Shown here piece by piece: positions 5,879-11,525 of a stretch of DNA of 11,525 nt. The translations under genes and the position numbers were made by a program. How positions within the stretch are numbered: position 1 is the stretch's first letter; each line of letters begins with the position of its first letter. Origin of the DNA: an uncultured Leucobacter sp. (GTDB taxonomy: Bacteria; Actinomycetota; Actinomycetes; Actinomycetales; Microbacteriaceae); the NCBI GenBank assembly GCA_937872275.1, contig CALMSE010000030.1, positions 1 through 11,525 on the forward strand. The letters run 5' to 3'. The notes under the pieces were generated by a model, which was not told the DNA's origin, did no database searches, and saw only the letters and a list, made by a program, of their open reading frames with translations.

Positions 5879-6665
5879 GATGCCTCCTTGCTCCGGTGGG
5901 AGTGAGCCTACCCTGCTTCGCGAGCCAGAGGATCCGCGCCGCGAACAGCGGGATCGTCACGAGCAGGAAGAGCTGGGGCCTCGTCAGACCCAGCCACGCG
6001 ACCTCGTTGCCGCGCACGAACTCGACGAGGAAGCGGAAGACGGCGTACGCGCCGATGTAGAGGGTCAGCGTCTCGCCCGCACCGAGACCGATGTGCCTGA
6101 GCCAGAACCACAGCAGCACGAAGGCGACCGCGTGGAACACGATCTCGTAGACGAAGCTCGGGTGCAGCCCGACGCCGGCCGGCGAGCCGACGCGCGCGGC
6201 CGCGGCCTCGTCGAGCACGATGCCCCAGCCGCCGGCGGTCGGCGCGCCCGGCCGCTCGGTGAGGAGGCAGCCGAAGCGGCCGATGGCGAGCGCGAGCGCG
6301 ACCGCCGGCGCGAAGAGATCGCCGGTGCGCTCCCGGTACCCCACGATGCGCTTCGTCAGGTGCACGCCGAGCCAGGCCCCGACGAGGGCGCTCAGGATCG
6401 ACGCGTTGCCCCGCAGCAGCTGCTCCGCGAGGTTGAGGTTCTGGGCGGGGTCGAGGTGCTGCACCCAGGTGCCGAGCCGGGCGAAGACGGCCGCGCCGAC
6501 GAGCGCCCCGAGTACGAGCCACGGAATGCGCGGATCGCGCACCCGGCGTCTGCGCGCCTCGAGCCAGAACACGAGACCGCCTGCCAGGAGCCCCAGCGCC
6601 ACGAAGACGCCGTGCGTGTCGAGCGGGGGCCCGAAGCCCAGCAGGTCGTCGAGGCGGGGGAACAC
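5859..6665 (-). CDS. Lgt-family (prolipoprotein diacylglyceryl transferase-like) membrane protein, divergent paralogue
   Basis: A 268-aa integral membrane protein with about seven hydrophobic segments, normal Lgt length. Lgt normally moves diacylglycerol from phosphatidylglycerol to the lipobox Cys of prolipoproteins. Retained features: the GR-x-G start of the signature (GRFG, 129-132, with Arg130), HPSFVYE (168-174) in place of HPxQLYE, and RFLVEFVRGN (211-220). Departures are marked: the loop that reads SFHGGLIG in E. coli Lgt is SILSALVG here (89-96), so the conserved His-Gly-Gly is gone, and the GN of GRxGN is GC (Cys133). I read it as an Lgt-fold relative with a changed acceptor or donor rather than the housekeeping Lgt. 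Its GTG start lies 3 nt after the stop of the 114-aa gene, without a clear ribosome-binding site, which suggests translational coupling. Its 3' end overlaps the next gene by 20 nt. Confidence 0.85.
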   Translation of the reverse strand: MFPRLDDLLGFGPPLDTHGVFVALGLLAGGLVFWLEARRRRVRDPRIPWLVLGALVGAAVFARLGTWVQHLDPAQNLNLAEQLLRGNASILSALVGAWLGVHLTKRIVGYRERTGDLFAPAVALALAIGRFGCLLTERPGAPTAGGWGIVLDEAAAARVGSPAGVGLHPSFVYEIVFHAVAFVLLWFWLRHIGLGAGETLTLYIGAYAVFRFLVEFVRGNEVAWLGLTRPQLFLLVTIPLFAARILWLAKQGRLTPTGARRHREPEPA

Positions 6666-6668
6666 GGA

Positions 6669-7013
6669 TCAGCCGCCGAGCACCCGGATCCAGAGCGCGA
6701 CCCAGAAGGGGATCGCCGCCGCGGCGAGCACCGCCACGGCGGCGAGGTAGGCGATGACCACCCGGGTGTCGCCGAGCCGGCACTTCGAGCGCATGAGGCC
6801 GGCCCGCCGAGCCCTCGCGTAGCCGGCGATCGCGGTCAGGGCGAACGCGAGGAGAGCGACGGGGCCGAGCACGCAGGCGATGAGCGCCACGGTGGTGTTC
6901 ACGCAGAGGCGCAGCGGATCGAGGCCCGGAGCGTCCGCGACGCCGGGGTCGCGCTGCGCGAGCGGAGGCGTGTTCGGCGTCAGGTGCGCGGTCCGGTCGT
7001 CTGGCGCGGTCAT
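6669..7013 (-). CDS. Two-helix membrane protein in the radical SAM/Lgt-like operon
   Basis: A 114-aa protein with no family I can name. Residues 1-32 are polar and Pro-rich. Helices are predicted at about 38-64 and 83-109, joined by a very basic loop (ARARRAGLMRSKCRLGDTR, 66-84) that should face the cytoplasm and phospholipid head groups. The ATG (7013-7011) overlaps the TGA of the radical SAM gene (ATGA) and has GGAG 6 nt upstream, so it is translationally coupled to that gene. The Lgt-like gene begins 3 nt after its stop. Being wedged between the radical SAM enzyme and the Lgt-like protein, it is a natural candidate for a membrane partner or recruiter, but this is inference. The reading frame is open much further upstream (to 8558), antisense or out of frame to the radical SAM gene; that extension is not credible. 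Confidence 0.8.
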   Translation of the reverse strand: MTAPDDRTAHLTPNTPPLAQRDPGVADAPGLDPLRLCVNTTVALIACVLGPVALLAFALTAIAGYARARRAGLMRSKCRLGDTRVVIAYLAAVAVLAAAAIPFWVALWIRVLGG

Positions 7014-8632
7014 GCCCCGCTCCGGGTACCGATGGCGACGGGGGTCGGGAGGGCGCGGGCACCCGTCGCGGTCGAGAGGCGCCGCCGCGACAGCGGTGCC
7101 CAGGCCTGCACCGCGCAGAAGGGCGCGCACTGGTGCACGGCCTCGCCGGCAGGGCCAGGGTTCTCGTGCACCGTCGCGACGTGCACGCAGCACTGCGTCA
7201 GCCGCTCCTCGATCATGGTGTTGATGTCCATGAAGGGCTTCACCGTGATGCGCTTCACGCGCTCGCCCAGAAACCCCCGCAGCCGCTTCTGCTGGCCCGG
7301 AAGCGCCGCCGCGGCGAGCTTCGTGAGCGTGCCGATGCCGAGATCGCAGCCGGTGCAGATGTCCTTCCACAGCGAGGCGATCGAGGGATGCGACAGCGAC
7401 GACTGCTCGCTCAGGAGGTCGAGCAGCGACTGCTTCACGCTGTCCTTGAGCGCCTGGTTGATGCCGCTGTCGGCGATGCGGTTCGCGATGAGATCGGGGT
7501 TCAGGTCGAGAAACTCCTTGAGCCGATCGGGCCCGACGAGGGCGGTCAGCGACCTCCAGTCGCCCGAGTCGTCGCGCAGCAGATAGCCGACCGAGCAGCA
7601 GTGCGGATGCGAGCAGGGGAGCGCCGTGAGGTCGCGCCAGGTCACCTCGCCGTCCGTCTGCGGGCCCAGCCTCGCGAGCACCCCGGTGTGGGTGAGGCGA
7701 TCCTGCGCATCGATGCCGGCGGAGCGCCCCGAGCCGAAGACCGGCTGGATCGTGACCCCGCCCACGTACGGAGTCTCCATGGCGCGGCGGATCACGGCGC
7801 CGATCTCGTGGTCGTTCACCCCGAGTGCGGCCGTCATCGTGAGCGTCGTGAAGACACCGGCCGCGGACAGCCGCTCGAGCGCCCGCTGCTTGAAGCGGCG
7901 GATGTCGGCGCCGCGATGGTAGCGCGACGACTCCGGCTCCTCGCCGTCGTACTGCAGGTAGATCTCGACGCGCTCGCGGTGCCGCTTCAGCGTCTCGACG
8001 AAGGCGTCGTCGTTCGCGATTCTGAGCCCGTTCGAGTTGATGAGGATGCGCACCACCGGGCGCGCCACCAGCTGCTCGAGCAGCTGCTCGAGCCAGGGGT
8101 AGAGCGTCGGTTCGCCTCCCGAGAGCATGAGCACGTCGATGCGGTTCCGCTCGCGCGAGAGCCGCGCGTCGACCGAGGCGAGCACCTCTTCGAGCGGTGC
8201 CACGGCGCTCGCCGCCGGGCTCGACTCGGCGAAGCAGGTGGGGCACTTGAGGTTGCAGTGGTCGGTGATGTCCTCCAGCAGGATGCAGGTGTGCTGCGTC
8301 TGCATCTCCGGCAGCCCGTCCTCGTAGGCCTCGGGCACCGGCTTGAAGTTGCCGGCGAGATCGGCGGCGTGGATCTTGGTCGGCGCCGTCCACTGCTCGA
8401 GATAGGAGAGGATCTCGGCCGACTCGTCGTAGAGGGTGCGCTGCAGGCCGTGGGTGCGGCAGCCGCGCTCGAGCCAGATCACGCCGTCGCGATCCGCGAG
8501 CCAGCCCGAGAGCCGCTGCACCTCGGACAGCGGGCGATCCGGGTCCTCCTCGTGGCACGCGGGGCAGAAGGCGTTGACGTAGCGGTGCACGCGGTAGTCG
8601 CGCAACGGCATCCCGGCGGTCGGCGTTGACAT
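7010..8632 (-). CDS. Radical SAM protein of the tetraether/membrane-spanning lipid synthase (Tes, MJ0619-like) family
   Basis: A 540-aa protein. The radical SAM cluster motif is HCNLKCPTC (Cys126, Cys130, Cys133), followed by the SAM-binding SGGEPTLYPW (171-180). An N-terminal metal-binding piece has CPAC (Cys23, Cys26) and GCRTHG (Cys58). Further Cys sites are LPCSHPHCC (Cys340, 345, 346), CTGC (Cys426, 429), QCC (Cys481, 482) and QCAPFC (Cys502, 506). This CPxC...CxxHG / CxxxCxxC / CSHPHC / RCC...PFC order is what I know from archaeal Tes, which joins isoprenoid lipid tails by C-C bonds using several iron-sulphur clusters, and from bacterial homologues tied to membrane-spanning lipids. The substrate here is unknown; a lipid C-H activation is the family-based guess. 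Residues 512-540 are a basic low-complexity tail. The start at 8632 lacks a Shine-Dalgarno and may be leaderless; Met8 is an alternative. It lies 59 nt downstream of marR. Confidence 0.88.
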   Translation of the reverse strand: MSTPTAGMPLRDYRVHRYVNAFCPACHEEDPDRPLSEVQRLSGWLADRDGVIWLERGCRTHGLQRTLYDESAEILSYLEQWTAPTKIHAADLAGNFKPVPEAYEDGLPEMQTQHTCILLEDITDHCNLKCPTCFAESSPAASAVAPLEEVLASVDARLSRERNRIDVLMLSGGEPTLYPWLEQLLEQLVARPVVRILINSNGLRIANDDAFVETLKRHRERVEIYLQYDGEEPESSRYHRGADIRRFKQRALERLSAAGVFTTLTMTAALGVNDHEIGAVIRRAMETPYVGGVTIQPVFGSGRSAGIDAQDRLTHTGVLARLGPQTDGEVTWRDLTALPCSHPHCCSVGYLLRDDSGDWRSLTALVGPDRLKEFLDLNPDLIANRIADSGINQALKDSVKQSLLDLLSEQSSLSHPSIASLWKDICTGCDLGIGTLTKLAAAALPGQQKRLRGFLGERVKRITVKPFMDINTMIEERLTQCCVHVATVHENPGPAGEAVHQCAPFCAVQAWAPLSRRRLSTATGARALPTPVAIGTRSGA

Positions 8633-8638
8633 GGCCCC

Positions 8639-8644
8639 AGCCTA
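8639..8644 (-). promoter_or_regulatory. Possible -10 hexamer for the radical SAM operon
   Basis: On the minus strand TAGGCT (TAnnnT pattern) is followed by GGGGCC and the ATG at 8632, the same hexamer-6 nt-ATG geometry as tetR, and would give a leaderless transcript. The hexamer is a poor match otherwise and no -35 is visible, so transcription from upstream through marR is equally possible. Confidence 0.2.
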
Positions 8645-8691
8645 TTCGCTGTTCGCGGGGCTCCGTGCGTGCTGGGGGCGGGGGACCGCGC

Positions 8692-9216
8692 TCACTCCCT
8701 CACGTCGGGGCCGAAGCGGTCGACGCTGATGGCGAGCCTGCGCAGCAGCGTGGCGAGCCGCTCGCGCTCGGCGCGGGGAACGCCGCCCAGCAGGTGCTCC
8801 TCGGCGTCGGTGAGGCGCGTCATGGCCGCGTCGACCAGGGTCTGGCCCTGATCCGTCATCTCGACCAGCACCCCGCGGCCGTCGTTCGGGTCGGTGAGCC
8901 GATGCACCAGCCCGCGCTCCTCCATGCGGTCGATGCGGTTCGTCATCGTGCCGCTCGAGACCATGGTCTGCCGCACGAGCATCTTCGGGCTCTGCCGGTA
9001 GGGCGCGCCCGATCGGCGCAGCACCGCGAGCACGTCGAACTCCCACGAGGTGAGCCCGCTCCGCGCGAAGGCCTGCGTGCGCACGCGATCCACGTGCTTC
9101 GCGATGCGGGTCATACGGGAGAAGACCGCGAGCGGCGCGAGGTCGAGGTCCGGGCGCGCGGCGGCCCAATCCTTCACGATCCGATCGACCTCGTCCTGTT
9201 CCTTCATGCCCCCCAT
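8692..9216 (-). CDS. MarR family transcriptional regulator
   Basis: A 174-aa winged-helix regulator. It has an N-terminal dimerisation helix region (about 25-50), SGLTSWEFDVLAVLRRSG (53-70), a recognition region MVSSGTMTNRIDRMEERGLV (85-104) and a wing HRLTDPNDGRGVLVEMTDQG (105-124) with the family's DxRxxxxxLT pattern, then C-terminal dimer helices. MarR proteins usually repress a neighbouring gene or operon and release DNA on binding a small hydrophobic or phenolic ligand, or on oxidation. It sits 59 nt upstream of the radical SAM gene on the same strand and is its natural regulator. Start choice is uncertain: ATG 9216 has GGGGAG only 3 nt away, while ATG 9207 (Met4) lies 7 nt after a GATAAT hexamer and could be leaderless. 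No clear palindrome was found in the 59-nt gap. Confidence 0.9.
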   Translation of the reverse strand: MGGMKEQDEVDRIVKDWAAARPDLDLAPLAVFSRMTRIAKHVDRVRTQAFARSGLTSWEFDVLAVLRRSGAPYRQSPKMLVRQTMVSSGTMTNRIDRMEERGLVHRLTDPNDGRGVLVEMTDQGQTLVDAAMTRLTDAEEHLLGGVPRAERERLATLLRRLAISVDRFGPDVRE

Positions 9217-9238
9217 TATCTCCCCGTCCCGCCGTCAG

Positions 9239-9254
9239 CGCCCGAGCGCGGGCG
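9239..9254. terminator. Short GC hairpin between the MFS exporter and marR
   Basis: CGCCCG (9239-9244) and CGGGCG (9249-9254) form a perfect 6-bp stem with a 4-nt loop just after the exporter stop codon, in the 40-nt gap before marR. There is no T-run on either strand, so it may attenuate rather than end transcription. It is the only structural sign that the exporter unit and the marR unit are separate. Confidence 0.25.
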
Positions 9255-9256
9255 GT

Positions 9257-10762
9257 TCAGGGCCGTTCCGCGGGCGCCTGCTCGCGTTGCGGAGCGGCCT
9301 CGACCGTGTGTCGCGAGTGCCGCAGGAACAGCACCGCGATCAGGCCGAGCAGGATGACGCCCGCGGGCAGCAGGATCGACTGCGCCATGGCCGTCGAGAA
9401 CGGGCCGGCGATGGCGTCGGGCAGACGGCCCGCCGAGAAATCGCCTCCCGCGCTCGCCGCGCCGGGGAGATTGCTCTCGAGGCGGGCCTGCATGAACGCG
9501 GCGATGGCCGCGGATCCGATCACCGAGCCCACGGTGCGGGTGGCGTTGTAGATGCCGGATCCGGCTCCCGCCTGCCGCGGTGCGAGGCCCAGCGTCGCGG
9601 TGGTGGCCAGCGGCCCCCACATGCCCGCGTTGCCGATGCCGAGCAGTGCAGAGGGCAGGAGGAACGCCCAGACCGGCGTGTCGGGGTTCATGATTAGCGC
9701 GTACCAGACGAGGGAGACGGCGACCATCAATAGGCCCGGGACGAGCAGCACGCGCGGATCCACTCGGTCGAGCAGGCGGCCTGCGAGCGGCGAGAGCACG
9801 CCGGCCGCGACCGCCATCGGCACGAGGAGCAGCGCGGACTGGGTCGGGGTGAGACCCCGGGCCAGCTGCACGAAGAACATGAGCGGCAGCGACATGCTCG
9901 TCACGGTGAAGCCGACGGTCGCGATGCCGAGGTTCGCCACAGAGAAGTTGCGGTCGCGGAACAGGCCGAGCGGCACGAGCGGCTCGCTCTTCGTCTTCGC
10001 CTGCTGCCAGATGAACAGCGCGAGCACCACGACGCCGGTCGCGATGAGCGACCAGACGGAGATCGGCCCCCAGATCGCGCCCCAGTCGTACTTCTCGCCC
10101 TCCTGCAGGCCGAACACGATGAGGAAGAGGGCGACGGCGCTGAGCACGACGCCGGCGACATCGAAGCGGTGCGGGTGGGTCTCGAGCCTCGGCACGAGGA
10201 TCCAGGCGAGCACGAAGCCGATCACGCCGACCGGCACGTTGATGAAGAAGATCCACTCCCAGCCGAGGCCGTCGACGAGGAGGCCGCCGGCGAGCGGGCC
10301 GACGAGCATGGCGACGCCCGAGGTCGCCCCCCACAGGCCCATGGCCGCCCCGCGCTGCCGCGGCGGGAAGGTGCGCGTGATGACCGACATCGTCTGCGGC
10401 GTCATCAGCGCCGCGCCGAGCCCCTGAACGGCGCGCATGGCGATGAGCGCTTCGAGGGAGGCCGAGAATCCGCAGCCGAGGGATGCGAGCGTGAACACCG
10501 CGAGGCCGATGAGGTAGATGCTGCGCGGGCCGAAGCGGTCGCCGAGGCGGCCGGTGATGAGCAGCGGCACGGCGTAGGCGAGCAGGTACGCGCTCGTGAC
10601 CCACACGACGTTGTCGAGGTTGTTGGTGTGCGGATCGAGCGCCGCCTTGATGGCCGGGTTCGCGACCGAGACGATCGTCGTGTCGACGAGGATCATGAAG
10701 AAGCCGATCACCATGGCCCAGAGGGCCGGCCACGGGCTGCGGGGATGAGGGGAAGCGTTCAC
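9257..10762 (-). CDS. MFS drug exporter, DHA2 (EmrB/QacA) 14-helix type
   Basis: A 501-aa inner-membrane proton-drug antiporter. Signature pieces: LVDTTIVSVANPAI (25-38, the DHA2 motif in the first helix), the motif A loop GRLGDRFGPR (71-80), Arg110 in MRAVQGLGAA (helix 4), and motif C GVAMLVGPLAGG (149-160) followed by WEWIFFINVPVG (168-179). Length and the number of hydrophobic segments fit 14 transmembrane helices. These exporters expel hydrophobic or cationic toxic compounds; the substrate is not predictable. The GTG start at 10762 overlaps the padR TGA (GTGA) with AAAGGCGG upstream, so the two are translationally coupled and PadR is the likely repressor. The frame is open further upstream (to 10969) but that part runs over padR. 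The C-terminus ends in a short polar tail (about residues 477-501). Confidence 0.93.
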   Translation of the reverse strand: MNASPHPRSPWPALWAMVIGFFMILVDTTIVSVANPAIKAALDPHTNNLDNVVWVTSAYLLAYAVPLLITGRLGDRFGPRSIYLIGLAVFTLASLGCGFSASLEALIAMRAVQGLGAALMTPQTMSVITRTFPPRQRGAAMGLWGATSGVAMLVGPLAGGLLVDGLGWEWIFFINVPVGVIGFVLAWILVPRLETHPHRFDVAGVVLSAVALFLIVFGLQEGEKYDWGAIWGPISVWSLIATGVVVLALFIWQQAKTKSEPLVPLGLFRDRNFSVANLGIATVGFTVTSMSLPLMFFVQLARGLTPTQSALLLVPMAVAAGVLSPLAGRLLDRVDPRVLLVPGLLMVAVSLVWYALIMNPDTPVWAFLLPSALLGIGNAGMWGPLATTATLGLAPRQAGAGSGIYNATRTVGSVIGSAAIAAFMQARLESNLPGAASAGGDFSAGRLPDAIAGPFSTAMAQSILLPAGVILLGLIAVLFLRHSRHTVEAAPQREQAPAERP

Positions 10763-11367
10763 TGCCGGGCCGCCTTTCGCTGAGCCTGATATTGAGCGGG
10801 TGCGGGGCAGTCCTCCGCGCCCCAGAGGAGATCGCCCGATGCGAAGCGCGCGAGCAGCCCGTCGAGCCAGCTCAGCTCGGCATCGAGCAGCACCGCCTCG
10901 CGCTCGACGTCGACGAGGAACTGTTCGGCCACCGCGCGCGAGCGCGCATCGGCGAGACCCGAGCGGCATCCCGCGAGATCGGCCGCCAGGGTTCGCCGAC
11001 GCACCTCGAGCAGAGCGGCGACCTCCTCGCGCGGCAGGTTGTGGGCCTCAGCGAGGGCGACGCGGAACTGACCGGCGGGGTCGACGCGGGGCAGCTCGGC
11101 GCGCACCCACTCCGCGACGAGCTCGTCGCCGAGATCCTGCAGGGTGTAGATCGTGCGCTCCGGGCGGTTGCCCTCGCGATCGACGCCGGCCTCGGCGATG
11201 AGTCCCTGCTGCTCGAGGCGTGCGACCGTGTGGTAGAGGGCGCCCTTGGTGAGGGCGATCAGCCGGTCCCGACGACGCTGCTGCATGAGGCGCAGCATCT
11301 CGTAGGGATGCATGTCGCCCTCGCGGAGCAGGGCGAGCACCATGATGCCGAGCGGGGTGAGCCTCAC
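10759..11367 (-). CDS. PadR family transcriptional regulator
   Basis: A 202-aa regulator with an N-terminal PadR winged helix: RLTPLGIMVLALLREGDMHPYEM (2-24), LTKGALYHTVARLEQQGLI (39-57), and a wing with GNRPERTIYTLQDLG (66-80). The C-terminal half (about 95-178) is helical and matches the dimerising, ligand-responsive part of longer (Vir-type) PadR proteins. PadR proteins usually repress a co-transcribed or adjacent exporter and respond to its substrates, as the fused arrangement with the MFS gene suggests. The start is GTG 11367; an in-frame TAA lies 21 nt upstream (11386-11388), so no longer form is possible. No good Shine-Dalgarno precedes it. A palindromic operator overlaps the presumed promoter 30-50 nt upstream, consistent with autorepression. 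Confidence 0.9.
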   Translation of the reverse strand: MRLTPLGIMVLALLREGDMHPYEMLRLMQQRRRDRLIALTKGALYHTVARLEQQGLIAEAGVDREGNRPERTIYTLQDLGDELVAEWVRAELPRVDPAGQFRVALAEAHNLPREEVAALLEVRRRTLAADLAGCRSGLADARSRAVAEQFLVDVEREAVLLDAELSWLDGLLARFASGDLLWGAEDCPAPAQYQAQRKAARQ

Positions 11368-11400
11368 GGATGCGCGGTCATCTGATTAGTCCACTTCTAC

Positions 11401-11416
11401 TAGTCCGAATGGACTA
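11401..11416. promoter_or_regulatory. Palindromic operator candidate for PadR
   Basis: TAGTCC-GAAT-GGACTA is a perfect inverted repeat with 6-bp arms and a 4-bp centre. A third half-site, TAGTCC at 11387-11392, lies 14 nt to the left in direct orientation. The palindrome overlaps the -10 element of padR, so a bound dimer would block transcription of the padR-exporter unit, and of anything transcribed to the right. Confidence 0.6.
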
Positions 11417-11421
11417 TAACA
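11413..11421 (-). promoter_or_regulatory. Extended -10 promoter element of the padR-exporter operon
   Basis: On the minus strand TGT-TATAGT is an extended -10 (TGn plus a 5/6 match to TATAAT), embedded in the palindrome. The start of transcription would be near 11406, giving a leader of about 40 nt before the padR GTG. No convincing -35 is present, which is usual for extended -10 promoters. Confidence 0.5.
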
Positions 11422-11426
11422 CGGGC

Positions 11427-11525
11427 GTGAGCGGCCCGGCTCGCCTGCCCCGCCCCGATCCGCCCGCTCCGTGTGATCGGTCGGGTCCGTCGGATCAGCC
11501 CGATCCCGCCCGCCCCGCCCCCGCC
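11427..11525 (+). CDS. Possible start of a divergent gene running off the right edge
   Basis: From GTG 11427 a frame stays open for 33 codons to the window end, giving a Pro/Ala/Arg/Asp-rich peptide. TATAAC (11415-11420) lies exactly 6 nt before the GTG, the leaderless geometry seen for tetR. Against it, third codon positions have more T than the confident genes here, the peptide shows no domain, and open frames are cheap at this GC content. No other feature is seen in these bases apart from C-rich runs. Confidence 0.2.
   Translation, partial: MSGPARLPRPDPPAPCDRSGPSDQPDPARPAPA

Noticed and set aside
5880..8629. Long plus-strand open frames (568 aa and 498 aa) opposite the Lgt-like and radical SAM genes
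   Set aside because: They mirror well-supported minus-strand genes with intact motifs and have shadow-like composition and no domain.
1618..8632. Mycofactocin cluster (TetR, LldD-like MftD, radical SAM MftC)
   Set aside because: The LldD matches true lactate dehydrogenase, no mftA/mftB precursor or chaperone is present, and the radical SAM has the Tes-type cysteine layout and lies over 4 kb away across unrelated genes.
11475..11505. GATCGG...CCGATC inverted repeat near the right edge
   Set aside because: A 6-bp stem with a 19-nt loop and no supporting context within the window.

Overview
The window is very GC-rich, with GC-dominated third codon positions, GTG starts, ATGA/GTGA overlaps and several starts that look leaderless. 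An LldD close to corynebacterial LldD, an EmrB/QacA-type exporter under a PadR regulator and a Tat-type lipoprotein all fit Actinomycetota. Micrococcales (Microbacteriaceae, Leucobacter-like) is a reasonable guess from overall flavour, but this is inference and no rRNA or marker gene is present.

Layout. Positions 1-477 (+) hold the 3' end of an ABC-F ATPase gene, followed by an inverted repeat. Positions 625-1515 (+) encode a Tat-type lipoprotein with a NodB polysaccharide deacetylase domain. On the minus strand, 1618-3743 carries a TetR regulator and, downstream of it, lldD (FMN-dependent L-lactate dehydrogenase). Diverging from tetR is an acyl-CoA dehydrogenase gene (3963-5177, +). The 219-bp space between them holds an 18-bp near-palindrome, a good sigma-70-type promoter for the dehydrogenase and an extended -10 for a probably leaderless tetR. 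The tetR gene contains an in-frame 15-bp minisatellite.

From 9216 down to 5193 (minus strand) runs the most unusual block: a MarR regulator, a radical SAM protein with the cysteine layout of the tetraether/membrane-spanning-lipid synthase (Tes, MJ0619-like) family, a two-helix membrane protein overlapping it by ATGA, an Lgt-family membrane protein lacking several canonical Lgt residues, and two small Pro-rich membrane proteins. Spacing is overlapping or 3-14 nt from the radical SAM gene onward, so this looks like one operon. A lipid-tail radical SAM enzyme beside a phospholipid-head-handling integral membrane protein suggests an undescribed membrane-lipid or lipoprotein-lipid modification cassette. 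That function is inference.

Positions 9257-11367 (minus) carry a PadR regulator and a 14-helix DHA2 MFS exporter sharing a GTGA overlap, a typical drug-responsive export pair. A perfect TAGTCC-N4-GGACTA palindrome sits on the PadR -10 region. The last 99 bases hold only a weak candidate for the start of a divergent gene. No tRNA, rRNA, CRISPR array, transposase or integrase was seen.
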